From NCBI GenBank assembly GCA_963556145.1, contig OY744472.1, forward strand, positions 434,001-498,000: a DNA stretch of 64,000 nucleotides, written 5' to 3'. Origin of the DNA: Hygrocybe punicea. Lineage: Eukaryota; Basidiomycota; Agaricomycetes; Agaricales; Hygrophoraceae. A program made the position numbers and the translations under genes. Shown one piece after another: positions 23,017 through 34,900 of this stretch; the first letter of the stretch is position 1, and the number at the start of each line of letters is the position of its first letter. A model generated the notes under the pieces. It was not told the DNA's origin, did no database searches, and saw only the letters and a program-made list of their open reading frames with translations.

Positions 23017-24895
23017 TCATTTCTTTACATCAAGTACAGCCGAGAACAGGGGCACCTCGTGAAGTTGTAACTTCCGAGGCTGCGGGCATGTCAAGACAAG
23101 ACTAGGTGGGATGACGAACACAAAGCACCAATGCAATATCGGCGGGAGGGTTGTATACCGTTCGAAAAAGCTAAGAAGCCCTTGTTTAATTCCATGCGTC
23201 AGACCAACCGTGATTTGAAAGACGAAGAGGAGACTGTTGAATAAGATGAATGAGTCCAGCGCTTCCTGATTGCTCGCTTCCGGTACGTAGTAGACATTCG
23301 GTTCAATACGTGGTGGCCCATCATCTGTGAATTCCTCGGTTCGGGCTGGTTTGATGTTGATCTTGCGACCATACTGCAAAGCCTGCCGACGAGATGCTTC
23401 CAATGCCGGATTAATTGGGACGTGGCTTGAATACCACCGCGGCAATTCTCCCGTTCGAGCTTTGCCTAACTTCACCATTGAAATGAGTTCGAGGTTGATC
23501 TCCTCTTGAAAGTCAGGCTGGGCTATTGCCTCGAAGAAAACGCCGGCTGTCCTTTTCGATTCAGGCACCCTCTCGAAGAACTTGTAAAGGCGTATCTTTT
23601 CACCTCGTTCTAGGTTGCGGAACTGATTCGCAAGTCTCGACTGAATGGATGGGGTAATGGGGGCTACAACCGCTTGACTGTGCACTTCATCTCGCTTCTC
23701 TCGGCTGATGAGACAGATTTGGTGAGAGACTGCGTCCATAGTGAGAGAAGTCGCATCTTTGAACAGCTGTTCGAGTTGGCTTGTCGTGACATTTAATATC
23801 GCTTTCTGAAGGTCTTCTTCATAATGGTCAAGGCCCTGCCGATCAGCCAAGAAATCGAGGCATAGGCGAGGTGTCGGACCAAATCGGTCGAATATTTCGT
23901 TAATACGAGTGCGCTCGATGCTTTCAGGTGGTGGTGACAGCGCACTGAACATCCTCCAAGGCGTTAGTGCCAGGTTCCACAAGGAAATGAGTGAGCTTAC
24001 GCTTGAAATATTTCCGCTCTGGTCCATGGGTTCATGATAGCACGTATGCTGCGAACGGTTTTGTGTAGACGCGACCATCGTTCTTTGCACGGAGACGTGG
24101 CATATATCACAAAATGACGAGTGCCATGTGGAACGAGAGTGTTTGGAACGCCGTCCCTGGCTTCATCTGAATCAACTAAGGTCCAGATGAAAGTCTGGAA
24201 GTCAGTTGGCTTGGAACCTGGAGGAGCTTCATAAACTCCTTCTCGAGTAAACAGAAAGCAGGTTTGCGCTCGAAACCAAATAACCGGCTTCTCCTCAGCA
24301 AGCCTTCGACGTAAAGCATAATATATCCAGACACTCTTGCCTTTACACGTAAGACGTTCCGTCAATATGCGGTTAAAAGGGGGCTTAATGAGAACGCACC
24401 AATGCCTGGTTGTCCCGTCACGACAACGGCTGGCGCCCGACCGCGGGGAACGGAAGGTGTCTTGTAGTGAGCCTCGACGAAGTCGTACACCCGTTTGTAT
24501 TCAGCACGGATCCAGATCTTTGGGAAATCGAGACCGTCGATTCCAATGTCAAGAAGGTAGCAACCCGGAATGATATCATCATCCAGGTCCGTTCTCTGGC
24601 CTTCATCCATTGTCTCCCCACTAGTACTATCCTGGTCCATGCGCTCATCTTCATCCTGATCTTTGTCTCCGAGCTCACTTCCTATCGCGGGGATGGGCGG
24701 TCGAGTGTTTCGCCACTCGTTCTCCTCGTCAACCATGCTCTTGCCCCAAAACTTGTCATGCAACAGAGTGAGTATGTGGTCACCCGGTAAAAGGTTTGAG
24801 CTCCATTTCTGAAAGATGCCCGAATGCCAGTCGCCGAGCAAAGGGGAGCCGACGACGGAGGCCAAGTCTGGTCCAGATTCCTGGTATGCAGCCAT
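23017..24895 (-). CDS. Crinkler/RHS-like P-loop NTPase with C-terminal nuclease-like domain
   Basis: Three minus-strand exons start at ATG 24895 (MAAYQESGPDLASVVGSPLL). An N-terminal segment with WHSGIFQKWSSNL and an acidic linker precedes a P-loop NTPase. The Walker A is VVTGQPGIGKSVWIYY, assembled across an intron (24398 to about 24339) that splits the Gly codon before Lys. IWFRAQTCFLF and HFVIYATSPCKERW follow. A second intron near 24000-23950 leads to the helical ATPase lid (FDRFGPTPRLCLDFL). The C-terminal domain has ALDSFILF and FVFQITVGLTHGIKQG, resembling the restriction-endonuclease-like domain of fungal CRN-RHS proteins, and ends at 23017. These proteins are proposed to act in conflict or as effectors; no signal peptide is seen here. 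The function in this fungus is unknown. Confidence 0.65.
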
Positions 24896-24959
24896 AGTGT
24901 CAGTAACTGAGTGAGTATCGGCTGTCTCACCTTGAAGTTTAGGCCCGGGGACTTCGGCC

Positions 24960-25642
24960 CAAAAGCTATTAGCTTCTACGCCTGACTTTGGATTCGTCTT
25001 CCTCCTTCTTGACTTCCCTCATGACGTTGGATACCTGGATTGGATTTGCAACATTCCCTCGGGTTACAGCTTCGTCGCCAATGGTTATTTAGGTCCAAAT
25101 CCTGATCAACATTATGTTGTCCAACCTGGATCCCCGTCCACTTGCTTGGGCGATGTCACGACGACCTATTCGACGACCAATTCCTATGTAGACTACTACA
25201 CGACATATTTTCAATCATACACTGAACATTCTCCCTCTGATGACGCTTTTGTCTCTTCATATTACCAACTGTGAGTACTTTTAAGTGCTAGTAATCCCGA
25301 GCTCAACCACTGCCTTTCCCACAAGCTCGTTTCCCACAATCACTGCGAAGTGCGATTGTTTGTTTTGTGATCCATACAACACGCTCACTTTCCGATAGCC
25401 CCAACTTAGCTGTCATTTCAATAGCAACAGCAACAATACCAGCAATATCCTCTACGTTAACCCTCCCCTCAACTTCTTTCGCTGCAGTGTCCTCTTCTCC
25501 CTCTTCGCTATCCCCCCACCAATCCAAGGAAGCCGACATTGCTGGTGGCGTCGTTGGTGGAGCTGCTTTCTTGTTGCTCACCCTTACTACTGCATTCCTC
25601 CCTTTGCGAAGCGCAGAAACTTGCGCGTTGATGCAGCCCTAG
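24960..25642 (+). other. Fragment of a secretory single-pass membrane protein gene
   Basis: The plus strand encodes WICNIPSGYSFVANGYLG, PSTCLGDVTTTYSTTNSY and a Tyr/Thr-rich stretch up to a GTGAGT donor at about 25271. After an intron, a Ser-rich region leads to a juxtamembrane GGVVGGAAFLLLTLTTAFLP helix (about 25550). That is the layout of fungal wall-sensor-like proteins. No start codon or signal peptide is found, because the divergent Crinkler-like gene begins only about 65 bp away, and my splice joining does not keep frame. It is either a truncated remnant or a gene whose first exon I missed. Confidence 0.3.
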
Positions 25643-27032
25643 AGTCTCTTACCGTCGACTCCGAGCTAAAGCCGTATTCTGGTTTGACGAGCCAGCCTGC
25701 ACCTACAACATACTTCTCCGCTCCACTTTTACCAAGTTTGGGTGCATTTCATTTTAAATAATTCTTCGCAGAAGTGCCTCATCTCATACTACCCCAGAAG
25801 AAAGACCCCTCTCATACACGGATCCAATCCACGCCGTTCATCGCGGAAGTGAATTCACGTCTAACATAAATCAAATGGCTGTGCCGGACACACAAGGGCG
25901 CAATCGTGTCCCCTTTACAACACTTTCTGGTTTGTGTAAACTCTACCGCTCCTTTCCATGTTTTGCAGCCGTTTATATATCACCAGTTGCAGGGGCAATA
26001 ACATCGTATCCTTCTGAAACTGCTGGAACCATTCCGTCCACGGCTCCTGCTGCCGCAGTGCCTCCAGTACCCGCAATATGGCCGTGTCCCATCATCCACC
26101 CGATCAGTCCACCACCGAACCCCAGCATCCAGAGGCTGACTTAGCTTCAGCCCTTGACGTCTTTCGTCGGCTGACCGCGAGCCAACAACAGACACTCATA
26201 GCTTCCTTGAATTCCTCTGCTGATCCGACTGCACCAGAGGCAGCATCACCGCCGACATCACCACAAGCAGACATTGCAATGTTAACAACACTACCACAGC
26301 AGTCAGGCTGCCCAGGAAGAACTCCCAGACATAGCGAGTAATGTTCTGGGTGTCATCTCTCGCGCACGGCTGAGTCCGAGGGACAGGCATGCACTAGCTA
26401 CATCCCTCCATCATCTTCTTATGCCAGAGGCAACACCGGCTGATTTGACAAGGGGAAATGCGGTGTCTTCGCCACCACCCTATGTGTGATGATATCTACC
26501 TGCATCTCATTTCATTTCCTTTTTTTTCGTGTGATTTGGTGCATCTTACGGGATTTGCTGCGTATCTGCGGTAGTTTTGTATAGCCCTATGTGTGGCGTC
26601 TTCCCATCATGCTACTATCATCCATTGATATGTTTGTACCTCTTTTTGTCGTTTTCATGTAATTCTCAGCGTCTCTTCATGCTAGTTATCTTGATATCCT
26701 ACAACTTGTCTCAAGGATATATGACTCAGCATGGAGAGTAAAAAGGCTGTTAAAACTTCCGTACTATCCCCTGAACAAACATCAATTGCTGTGCTGCGCC
26801 AACGTTTGTTAAGATCGCCAAACGGTTACCAAAAGAGCTACATGTTATTGTTTGTACATTACGATGCACTTCCATAAATTTGGGCATAATAAACGTCGTG
26901 AAGCACCGGAATATGCCTGCCTGAACTCTCAACCACCTTGAGACTCCACTTGTACGAAGACCTCCATTCGCTTGTGGCTCATCGAATCGACGAGCTATAC
27001 AAGGACACGGTCAAAAAAACAACCTGAAAGAA
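25643..27032. other. Gene-poor stretch
   Basis: Pro/Ala-rich frames at 25875-26340 may be a cytoplasmic tail of the preceding fragment, but I cannot connect them. 26345-27030 shows no convincing frame. Confidence 0.4.
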
Positions 27033-28744
27033 CTACAAAATGTGATGTCTTACGTCCTGACCGTAGTGCCCTTCCGACTCGACATACTGCCCCTCCTTCA
27101 CCTGCAGGGCGCTGCCTGTCTCGCTGATGCTGTCACTTGTAACATAGCTCCATCGCCCTCGAGAGTTCAAACTCGATAACATCGAATTGGTATAGAGTTT
27201 CGAAAGCGGGAAATAAAAAAGCAGCGCCCTATAGCCAGGGCAATTAGAACCGCTGACGGTGAAAATTCGTCGCAGAAAATAATGCGTACGGTCTGCGATG
27301 TGTCTGGGCAGATAGAGATTTTCTGGTCAGGAACTACTTGGAATATATATGTAGAGACACTCACGTCGACTAAGAATAGAATAATATACGTTGCTGCGAA
27401 AATTGTAGTGACCATTCCGGTTGGTACAGTTACTACGTGGACAAGGGGGTGAATCGCCGCCATCATCCATACGTGTCGTGTACGTACATCTGATGATCTT
27501 GTCAATCACGCTGTCGGTGTTCTGGAGCCCAGTTTTATTGCTCTCCTAGGGTGCCACGAATTTTCGTAAGTACCACGCTTGACCAGCAGAAATAAAATAA
27601 CATACCAAATGCCAAACAAGCGTTATCGTGACTAGAACATTCGTGATGCTGTCGGAAACGAACCAAACCAGCATAGCATTCTTGAAGTCCTGATATTCGC
27701 CTAGCGACAGGAACAGGACGAACTCGCGGAGATGAGTGGTGAACACCGCGGTGACAATACCACCAGCTGTTTGGATTATAGAAACATATAAATTAATTAT
27801 GTTGGCAAGCCAGAAGAAAGTAGAAATGCAACTCACAAAAGGTCGCTAGGGCAGAGACAATTATGGCTGTGGTCAACAATTTGCTGGAGGTGAGGACTTG
27901 GATTCTCCATGCAAAGAACAGCTGGACGGCGAGCGCAATGATTGCCTAGAACGCGAATGAAATTTTGTACCCGGTGTGCCGAGCACTGTCACTGGGAGGA
28001 GACGAACCGTCAATATCACACCTATATTGCGATGAATACTCAACAACCCGCGCTATTTTTAGCCTAGAGTGGAATGTATACGTACTGCATGTAATGACTA
28101 GGATTTGAAAGAAAAGCCCATTATCAGGGAGATTGCACAACAATAAGAGCCCCAGTCAAAAAGTGTTACTTACACCAGTAGTTTTCTTGGACGTGTTGAG
28201 AATCGACTAACGGGGTTACTTGATAGTTGATACACATCAAATTGAATTTTTTGATTTGAACGGACCAAAATGAAGGATAAGCGCTCGATGAGTGAAGGCA
28301 ACGTCGATCACGGAGTTGAATGTCTCCAAGGTGAAGAGAAATCCGACCTAAAATAACGAAGGGCCTAAATATATATAGATATATGTTGAGGTGAGAAAAC
28401 AATTGTACCAAGCATTTCCTCCAAGTTGGGTCCCTGGACGACGACACGATGGTTTTTCAAAATAAATAAATCGGAGAAAGACATCTCCAACATCATACGC
28501 ACTTTTTAAATGCAGTGTAATACATCAATGTCTGAACCATCGTGATGCCATACAAGACCGTGCTCTTCGAGCAACCAAGTGTGAGGCTAAAAAAGCGACA
28601 AATGAACACGACGACAACACTTACTAGTACGACACCAAGAAACAACGCCCCGTGACTATTATTGGGGCAAAACAGTCAAGCGACAATAACAGAACTGGCG
28701 TTTTCGAAAAGGGCGTACGCAATGGTATCCGGGCCTTTGGCCAT
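27033..28744 (-). CDS. DUF6534-domain multi-pass membrane protein (copy B)
   Basis: A many-exon minus-strand gene. GALFLGVVL joins across an intron to STVLYGITMVQTLMYYTAF (about 28640-28510). Further exons give VGFLFTLETFNSVIDVAF with LILHFGPF (about 28350-28260), ALAVQLFFAWRIQVLTSSKL (27930-27860), NAMLVWFVSDSITNVLVTIT (27690-27630), TGLQNTDSVIDKIIR, VTVPTGMVTTIFAATYIILF and finally FPLSKLYTNSMLSSLNSRGR. These are the DUF6534 landmarks in order. The stop is at 27033-27035. A likely start is ATG 28744 (MAKGPDTIAYALFENA), though its splice to the next exon is not secure. The protein is a predicted multi-pass membrane protein of unknown function, clearly diverged from copy A. Confidence 0.75.
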
Positions 28745-29447
28745 CGTTTACGCGGGCCGGCGCAGACGATACTGGAGAGAAAAGAAAGGAAGGTGAGGTT
28801 TCGGAGTAGAGATGAGAAGAAGGGTCTCAGTTTACTGTCTTATGCGGATCTGTCGCGGTGCCACTGTTCATGTTTGCAATTGGTAACTATGGGACGGTCA
28901 GACTCGGAGGTTGTGTGCACGTTACCTATCACTGGGGTCTTCGGAACTGCCAACTGGAAGGTGCGATATGATATATACATTGCAGAATGTGGTGCATCAT
29001 ACGTTATGAAAAGATTCCGATCATTACCTGGGTGCTGAATAGCTTCCGGTGAGCTTACTGATCTGGCCACCTGGCAACCTGGCCAGCTGGCAGCTCGGAT
29101 GGTGGAGGAATAGAATGCTGTGTTATCCATTTCGTTGTGGTCGGTCGTTCTATGAGTGCCTGAGTACAGTGACTATTAATATTGGAGAGCCTCAAGTTAT
29201 AACATTGATAATACCCGCTAGCAATACATATAAACTGTTTCGTGGGCTTGAAGCTTGAAGTCGACCTATTGGGAAGGCAGGCTTCGCTTCCGCAGAAACA
29301 CGAATACGAAAGCCAAGACGAGTAGGATGAATGTAGCCCAACTTCCACGATAGCAGTTCACTGGTGACCGTGGATGGGAGTGACTCGTTGCGATTGGGTT
29401 AGCTTCAAATACGCAAACATCAGGGATCTCCAAACAATAATGACTCC
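28745..29447. other. Divergent intergenic region
   Basis: This lies between the start of the DUF6534 copy B gene (minus) and the F-box gene (plus). A short imperfect repeat (CTGGCCACCTGGCAACCTGG) lies at about 29062-29081. No gene is seen. Confidence 0.45.
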
Positions 29448-31100
29448 ATGTCACTGACCACCATCCCCTATGAAATTTTGCTGCACATTGCTCAATACAT
29501 CCCCTCGAAACACTTGAAAGGCCTGCTCTCAGTCAATCGTACTTTTTTTGAGTTAGCAATGAATGAGCGTTACCAGGCTGTGCACTTCGTTCTTGACTGC
29601 AACGCAACGGCGAAGAACAAGTCTTGGGCCCGCTTAAAGTTAGAAGAACTCTTTAATCTTCTTTCGCGGCTGAGGATTTCCATTGTTTAACAGGGAACCC
29701 CATGTTGCAAAGCGTGTTCGCATCCTGCACATAGAGTGTTCGTTTGTCGCGCCAGCGGCCCCACCGTTGACCTTGAGACAGAAAATTGGGGACATTAGGA
29801 GAAACTTACGACGAATCGTACTGGATGATAGCACTTCGCGTTCTGGCTCAGTAGCTGGTGACGCCGTTCAAGCGGTAGTCGACATTGTCAGCACATTATC
29901 CAACGTTACGGACTTTATCCTGGATTTCGCGGAGGTTCAGAACCATGTCAATCCCCTGCCATGTTTCGCCGCGGGCTGGTTAGCATTCGGCAAGCATTTA
30001 CGAAGATTACGGCTGTGCCTTGCACTGGGGAACCTTCCATTGCTCGATCTGCCCTCTGTGAAATTGGATTCTCTCCAAGTCTTGGAGATTTCTGCTTGGT
30101 GTCCTCTCCGAAGTCGGCTCGACAACAACATGGAAGCCTACAGAGACATGTTGCTCAATTTCCTTGCTCCATTCGTCTCCCACCCCAATATCATTGCCAC
30201 GTTAAAACAACTGTCGATTACATTGGCGGCAGATCTGGAGCTGGACGACTCTCCCTTCTTTGATGCTCTCGGCACCATCCCGCAACTTTCCCGACTTGAC
30301 ATCGGTGTTTCAACCTATTCACATCATCCTTCAAACCCATACGCAATCGCCAATTTTGTCAAGAGACACGCCGAAACCCTCGAATATCTCGTCTTCACCT
30401 TGGTTCCTTACAACTGCGCTGGACACGAGCAGAAATGCCAACAGATCGCCAAAATGTTTCCCACCATGGTCCTTCCAAAATTGAGGACTCTCAAGCTGGA
30501 GATACCTCCAAACTTTTACCCGGATGAGCTTATGATTCGCACAGTTTGCAATTGCGTATGGCGGTTCGCAGATACGTTGACCACACTTGATATCCGCCGC
30601 CAAGTGCTGAGCTACGACGGGCTCGACAGTATCATCAGCCTATTCTCACACCGTCCCGTAAATGATCGTCTGAAGGCTGTCGATCTTGGACTCGATGCAT
30701 TAAGTCCGCAAGCGTTGGACCTATTAGCTGAGAAGCTACCTGGACTTCAGAGCATGTATTTAGTGTTTCATCATGTGTTCAGTAACAACCGAGAAGCAAA
30801 CGAATCCATGGTTTTTGTTTTCTTTCTTTTTTCTTTGTCGTATCTGGTTAATGTGTTTATCACTCAGGTGAAATTTTGTCTGGAAATGGAGAAACGATCA
30901 TATTCACATTGGGCGCTGTATGACGTAGAATTGGTGCATACGAGGTTCTCTGGCAGGCATTCTTGGCAGGCAATGAAAGGTTTGTAGGCAATTACTACTC
31001 ATCTCTTGAAATGCTGGAAGGACCATTAGTTTTGGCACGCTGTACGCCATCCATTCGGAGCTTCAGCAAGCGAGGAAATATGGAGCCTCCAGAGGACTAG
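29448..31100 (+). CDS. F-box protein with leucine-rich-like repeats
   Basis: ATG 29448 opens the F-box MSLTTIPYEILLHIAQYIPS with HLKGLLSVNRTFFELA. An intron (GTTAGAAG to TTAACAG, about 29639-29692) is followed by a long alpha/beta repeat region with recurring Leu patterns (LRRLRLCLALGNLPLLDLPS; LKQLSITLAADLEL; LPKLRTLKLEIPP; LKAVDLGLDALS). Two further introns precede the end, the first GTTTTTG to CACTCAG and the second GTTTGTAGG to CCATTAG. The final short exon reads LARCTPSIRSFSKRG and stops at TAG 31098-31100. Such proteins are substrate receptors of SCF ubiquitin ligases. Agaricomycetes carry large lineage-specific families of them; the target is unknown. Confidence 0.85.
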
Positions 31101-31969
31101 AAGGAAACAAGATGTCGATCGTGGATGAATGCATTGCTCAGATGCATTGATTATTGGGGAAACTTTGCTGGTTATTGTTAGTAGTATGAACTTAAAAACA
31201 AGTCATGTATGCGTTACCATATACAGATTTCCTATGATTCGCAGCGTGCTGCCCTCCTATGTGATGAGGCTGCGAGTATGCGTTCTTCAAATTTTTCAAA
31301 ACTGGTGACCATCAGCTCAAACTGGATTCTCGCACGAGAGGGGATTCACACAAAGCATTCATATTCTGATCCAGGATGACATACAGCTCCATGAACAAAG
31401 CAAGGCAGAGATCAATCCCATCCACTGGGTGCTCTCGAAGACGCGCAGATCAGTGAACGTGTGGACGTTGGAGGCATCCTCTAGGCGGCGTGGCCACCGG
31501 TGGGGTTTCGTCCTACGTGGAACGAGTAACAGCCGTCCTCGGGAGGTCATCACAACCACTGAGCTTTGTGAGAGGTGGGGCGAATTTGACAGCTATATAT
31601 TATGGCGATGGCGAAAAAAGTGAATCTCGGTTAGCGCACAGGGATGGAGGCCTGAGGCACAGACAGTTCGATGGTCAGCGAGAGTCATTCTGAACAGGGA
31701 CATGTGAAGGCGAACAAGTACAAACCCAGTGTCTGCTGTCCTGCTCGCTGTCAGACCCTAGAGTCGTCTCCCGGAGTCAAGAGAGCCGAGGTTGGCGATT
31801 TTTTGGAATTGATGAAAAAGACGTCGCTTGCCACCTGGTAATAGTATGAGACAAAATATTAAGTATGTATACGCAGGTAGTAAAAGGGCAAAGTGCTCCC
31901 AATTATATATCACGTGACAAATTTCAAAAGAATATTTTTCCCAGTCACCTTGTACCTTCACCGCCAACG
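31101..31969. other. Intergenic, promoter side of BRR2
   Basis: No convincing coding sequence is present. Short frames at 31359-31693 lack recognisable motifs. Confidence 0.5.
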
Positions 31970-34900
31970 ATGTCTGGCAAACCTGATCTCTCCGGGTACA
32001 ATTATGGGGCCATCTCCTCCCTCGTCTTGATTGCCGACAAGTCTGCCCTTCCCCGTCGAGACAAGGAACCAGATGGCGCTCCAACCTCCCTCGCTGGCCG
32101 CATCGATCCTCGCGAGATGGGCTCCCGCGTACAGCGTCACGCACCAAAAGACCTTCAAAAGAAGAAGAAACGAGCAACTGACAAGCAGGATGCCCCAGAG
32201 AAGCACGTCCCATCTCGCAAGGCAGATTCTGCCCCCTTTGGCTACACTGATATCATCGAGGCTACTCAGGACGTTGAGGGCCTCACTTACCGTCCCCGCA
32301 CCGCCGAAACACGTCAAGTCTACGAGCTAATCCTCTCCGCGGTACACAACTCTCTCGGTGACCAGGCCCAGGACATCATCCGAAGCGCTGCAGACACCAT
32401 TCTGGAATGTCTCAAAAACGACGCTGTCAAGGATTTTGACAAAAAACGGGATATCGAAGATGTCCTCGGTCCCGTATCTGGCGAGCAGTTCTCCCAGCTC
32501 GTCAACCTCTCGAAAAAGATAACAGACTATGGCGGAGAGGACGAGGCCGTTGTAGACCCAGACATGGAAAGGAAGGACGCTGAGATCGACGACGAGCTTG
32601 GTGTGGCCGTCGTTTTTGACGAGGAAGAGCAGGAGGAGTCTGATGAGGAGGCTTTCGAAATACGTGACGAGTCTGATGACGATGACGCCGATCAACTAGA
32701 AGATGCACCTCAAGACCCGAGTGACCTTGGCAATGAAGAGTTGGTTATCACCGGCGACTCCTCAGCCCGCGCAAAAAGTAAAGCCAACTCTGACAAGGAC
32801 ATCGTCTCCCCGCATGCCGTTGACGCTTTCTGGGTCCAACGCCAGATCTCCGAAGTCTACCCGGACCCAGTCACCGCCGCAGACAAAGCCGCCTCCGTGC
32901 TCACCATCCTCGGCTCTGAATCAAGCTTGCGTGACTGTGAGAACCAGCTCATGGAGCTCTTTGACTTTGAGAGCTACCAGACCGTCACAAAGTTCCTCAA
33001 AAATCGTGATGTCGTCGTTTGGTGCACAAAACTTATGCGAAGCGACGCCGACGAACGTGTCAATGTCGAGGTAGCCATGCGGGAAAAGGGCCTCGGATGG
33101 ATCCTCAGAGAGCTGGCTGGAGACCGCAATGCCACAACCCGTTCGCACGCCGTGGACACCAAAGTTCACCCTTCGCATCCTGTACCTAGTACTGCAACCC
33201 TCGCTCCGGGCTCAACCGTCCAACCAAGGAAGACCGTTGACCTCGAAAGCATGGCGTTCAGTCAGGGTGGCCACCTCATGTCGAACAAAAAGTGCAAGCT
33301 ACCCGACGGTTCTTTCAAGCGATCACGCAAGGGCTATGAGGAAATCCACGTACCCGCACCGAAACAGAAACCCGTCACAGAGGGCGAACACATCCCTATC
33401 ACGTCGCTACCCGAGTGGGCACGTCAGGCATTTACTGTTCCCACTTTGAATCGTATTCAGAGCAAGCTGTATCCTATTGCGTTTGGTACAGACGAACCGA
33501 TCCTCCTGTGTGCCCCAACCGGGGCGGGCAAGGTGCGTCCCTTTTCTAGCAATAAAAATTATTATTATGACTACTACTGATGGCTCGTTACGTTGCAGAC
33601 CAATGTTGCTCTACTCACGATCCTCAACGAAATGGCCAAACACCGTGACGATGCGACGGGGACCTTTGACGTCGACTCATTCAAAATTGTGTATGTTGCC
33701 CCCATGAAGGCACTTGTCCAGGAGATGGTCGGTAACTTTACCGCGAGGCTGTCCCCGTTCGGGATACGGGTGGGCGAGCTCACGGGCGACGCCCAGATGA
33801 CCAAAGCGCAGATTTCCGCAACGCAGGTCATTGTAACCACACCGGAGAAATGGGACGTCATCACCCGCAAGAGCACCGACACGAGCTACACCAACCTCGT
33901 CCGTCTGCTCATCATCGACGAGATTCACCTTTTGCACGATGAACGTGGGCCAGTGCTCGAAGCCCTCATCGCCCGGGCGATTCGCCGCATGGAGCACACC
34001 CGGGCACATATCCGGTTAATAGGGCTCTCGGCGACACTCCCGAATTACCAGGACGTTGCAACCTTCCTTCGTGTTGACCCCAGCCGCGGCCTCTTCTACT
34101 TTGACGCATCATACCGGCCGTGCGGCCTCCAGCAACAGTTCATCGGCGTCACAGAAAAGAAGGCCATTAAGCGCTACCAGGTCATGAATGAGGTGTGCTA
34201 CGAGAAAGTACTCGAGCAAGCGGGACGGAACCAATCGCTCGTATTCGTGCACTCGCGCAAGGAGACCGCCAAGACCTCGCGCTTCCTGCGTGACATGGCC
34301 ATCGAAAAAGAGACTATCACGCAGTTTGTGCGACCCGATGGCGCGGTGCGCGAAATTCTCACAGAGGTAGCGGGGAACGTCCGCGACACGCACCTGCGGG
34401 ACCTTCTCCCGTTTGGATTTGCTATCCACCATGCGGGTATGGCGCGGGAGGACCGTGCTGTCGTCGAGGAGCTATTCGCCGATGGGAATATTCAGGTGCT
34501 CGTCTGCACTGCTACGCTTGCTTGGGGCGTCAACCTCCCCGCCCATGCTGTCATTATCAAAGGCACGCAGGTGTATAGTCCAGAAAAAGGCCGTTGGGCG
34601 GAGTTGTCGTCACAGGATGTGCTGCAGATGCTTGGTCGCGCGGGCAGACCGCAGTATGATACGTACGGGGAAGGAATCATCATTACGAACCACTCTGAGC
34701 TGCAGTATTACCTCAGCTTGCTTAACCAGCAACTCCCGATTGAGTCACAGTTTGTGTCGAAACTGGCGGATAACATGAATGCAGAGATCGTGCTGGGGAC
34801 GATCAGGAATCGTGATGAGGCCGTGCAGTGGCTGGGATATTCTTATCTGTGCGTGTTTATTGGTTTGGGGAGTTCATTGATATATCTACTTACGGGGAGA

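Noticed and set aside
28652..29038. 128-codon plus-strand frame
   Set aside because: It starts with GTG and overlaps the 5' exons of the minus-strand DUF6534 copy B gene, which is supported by family motifs.
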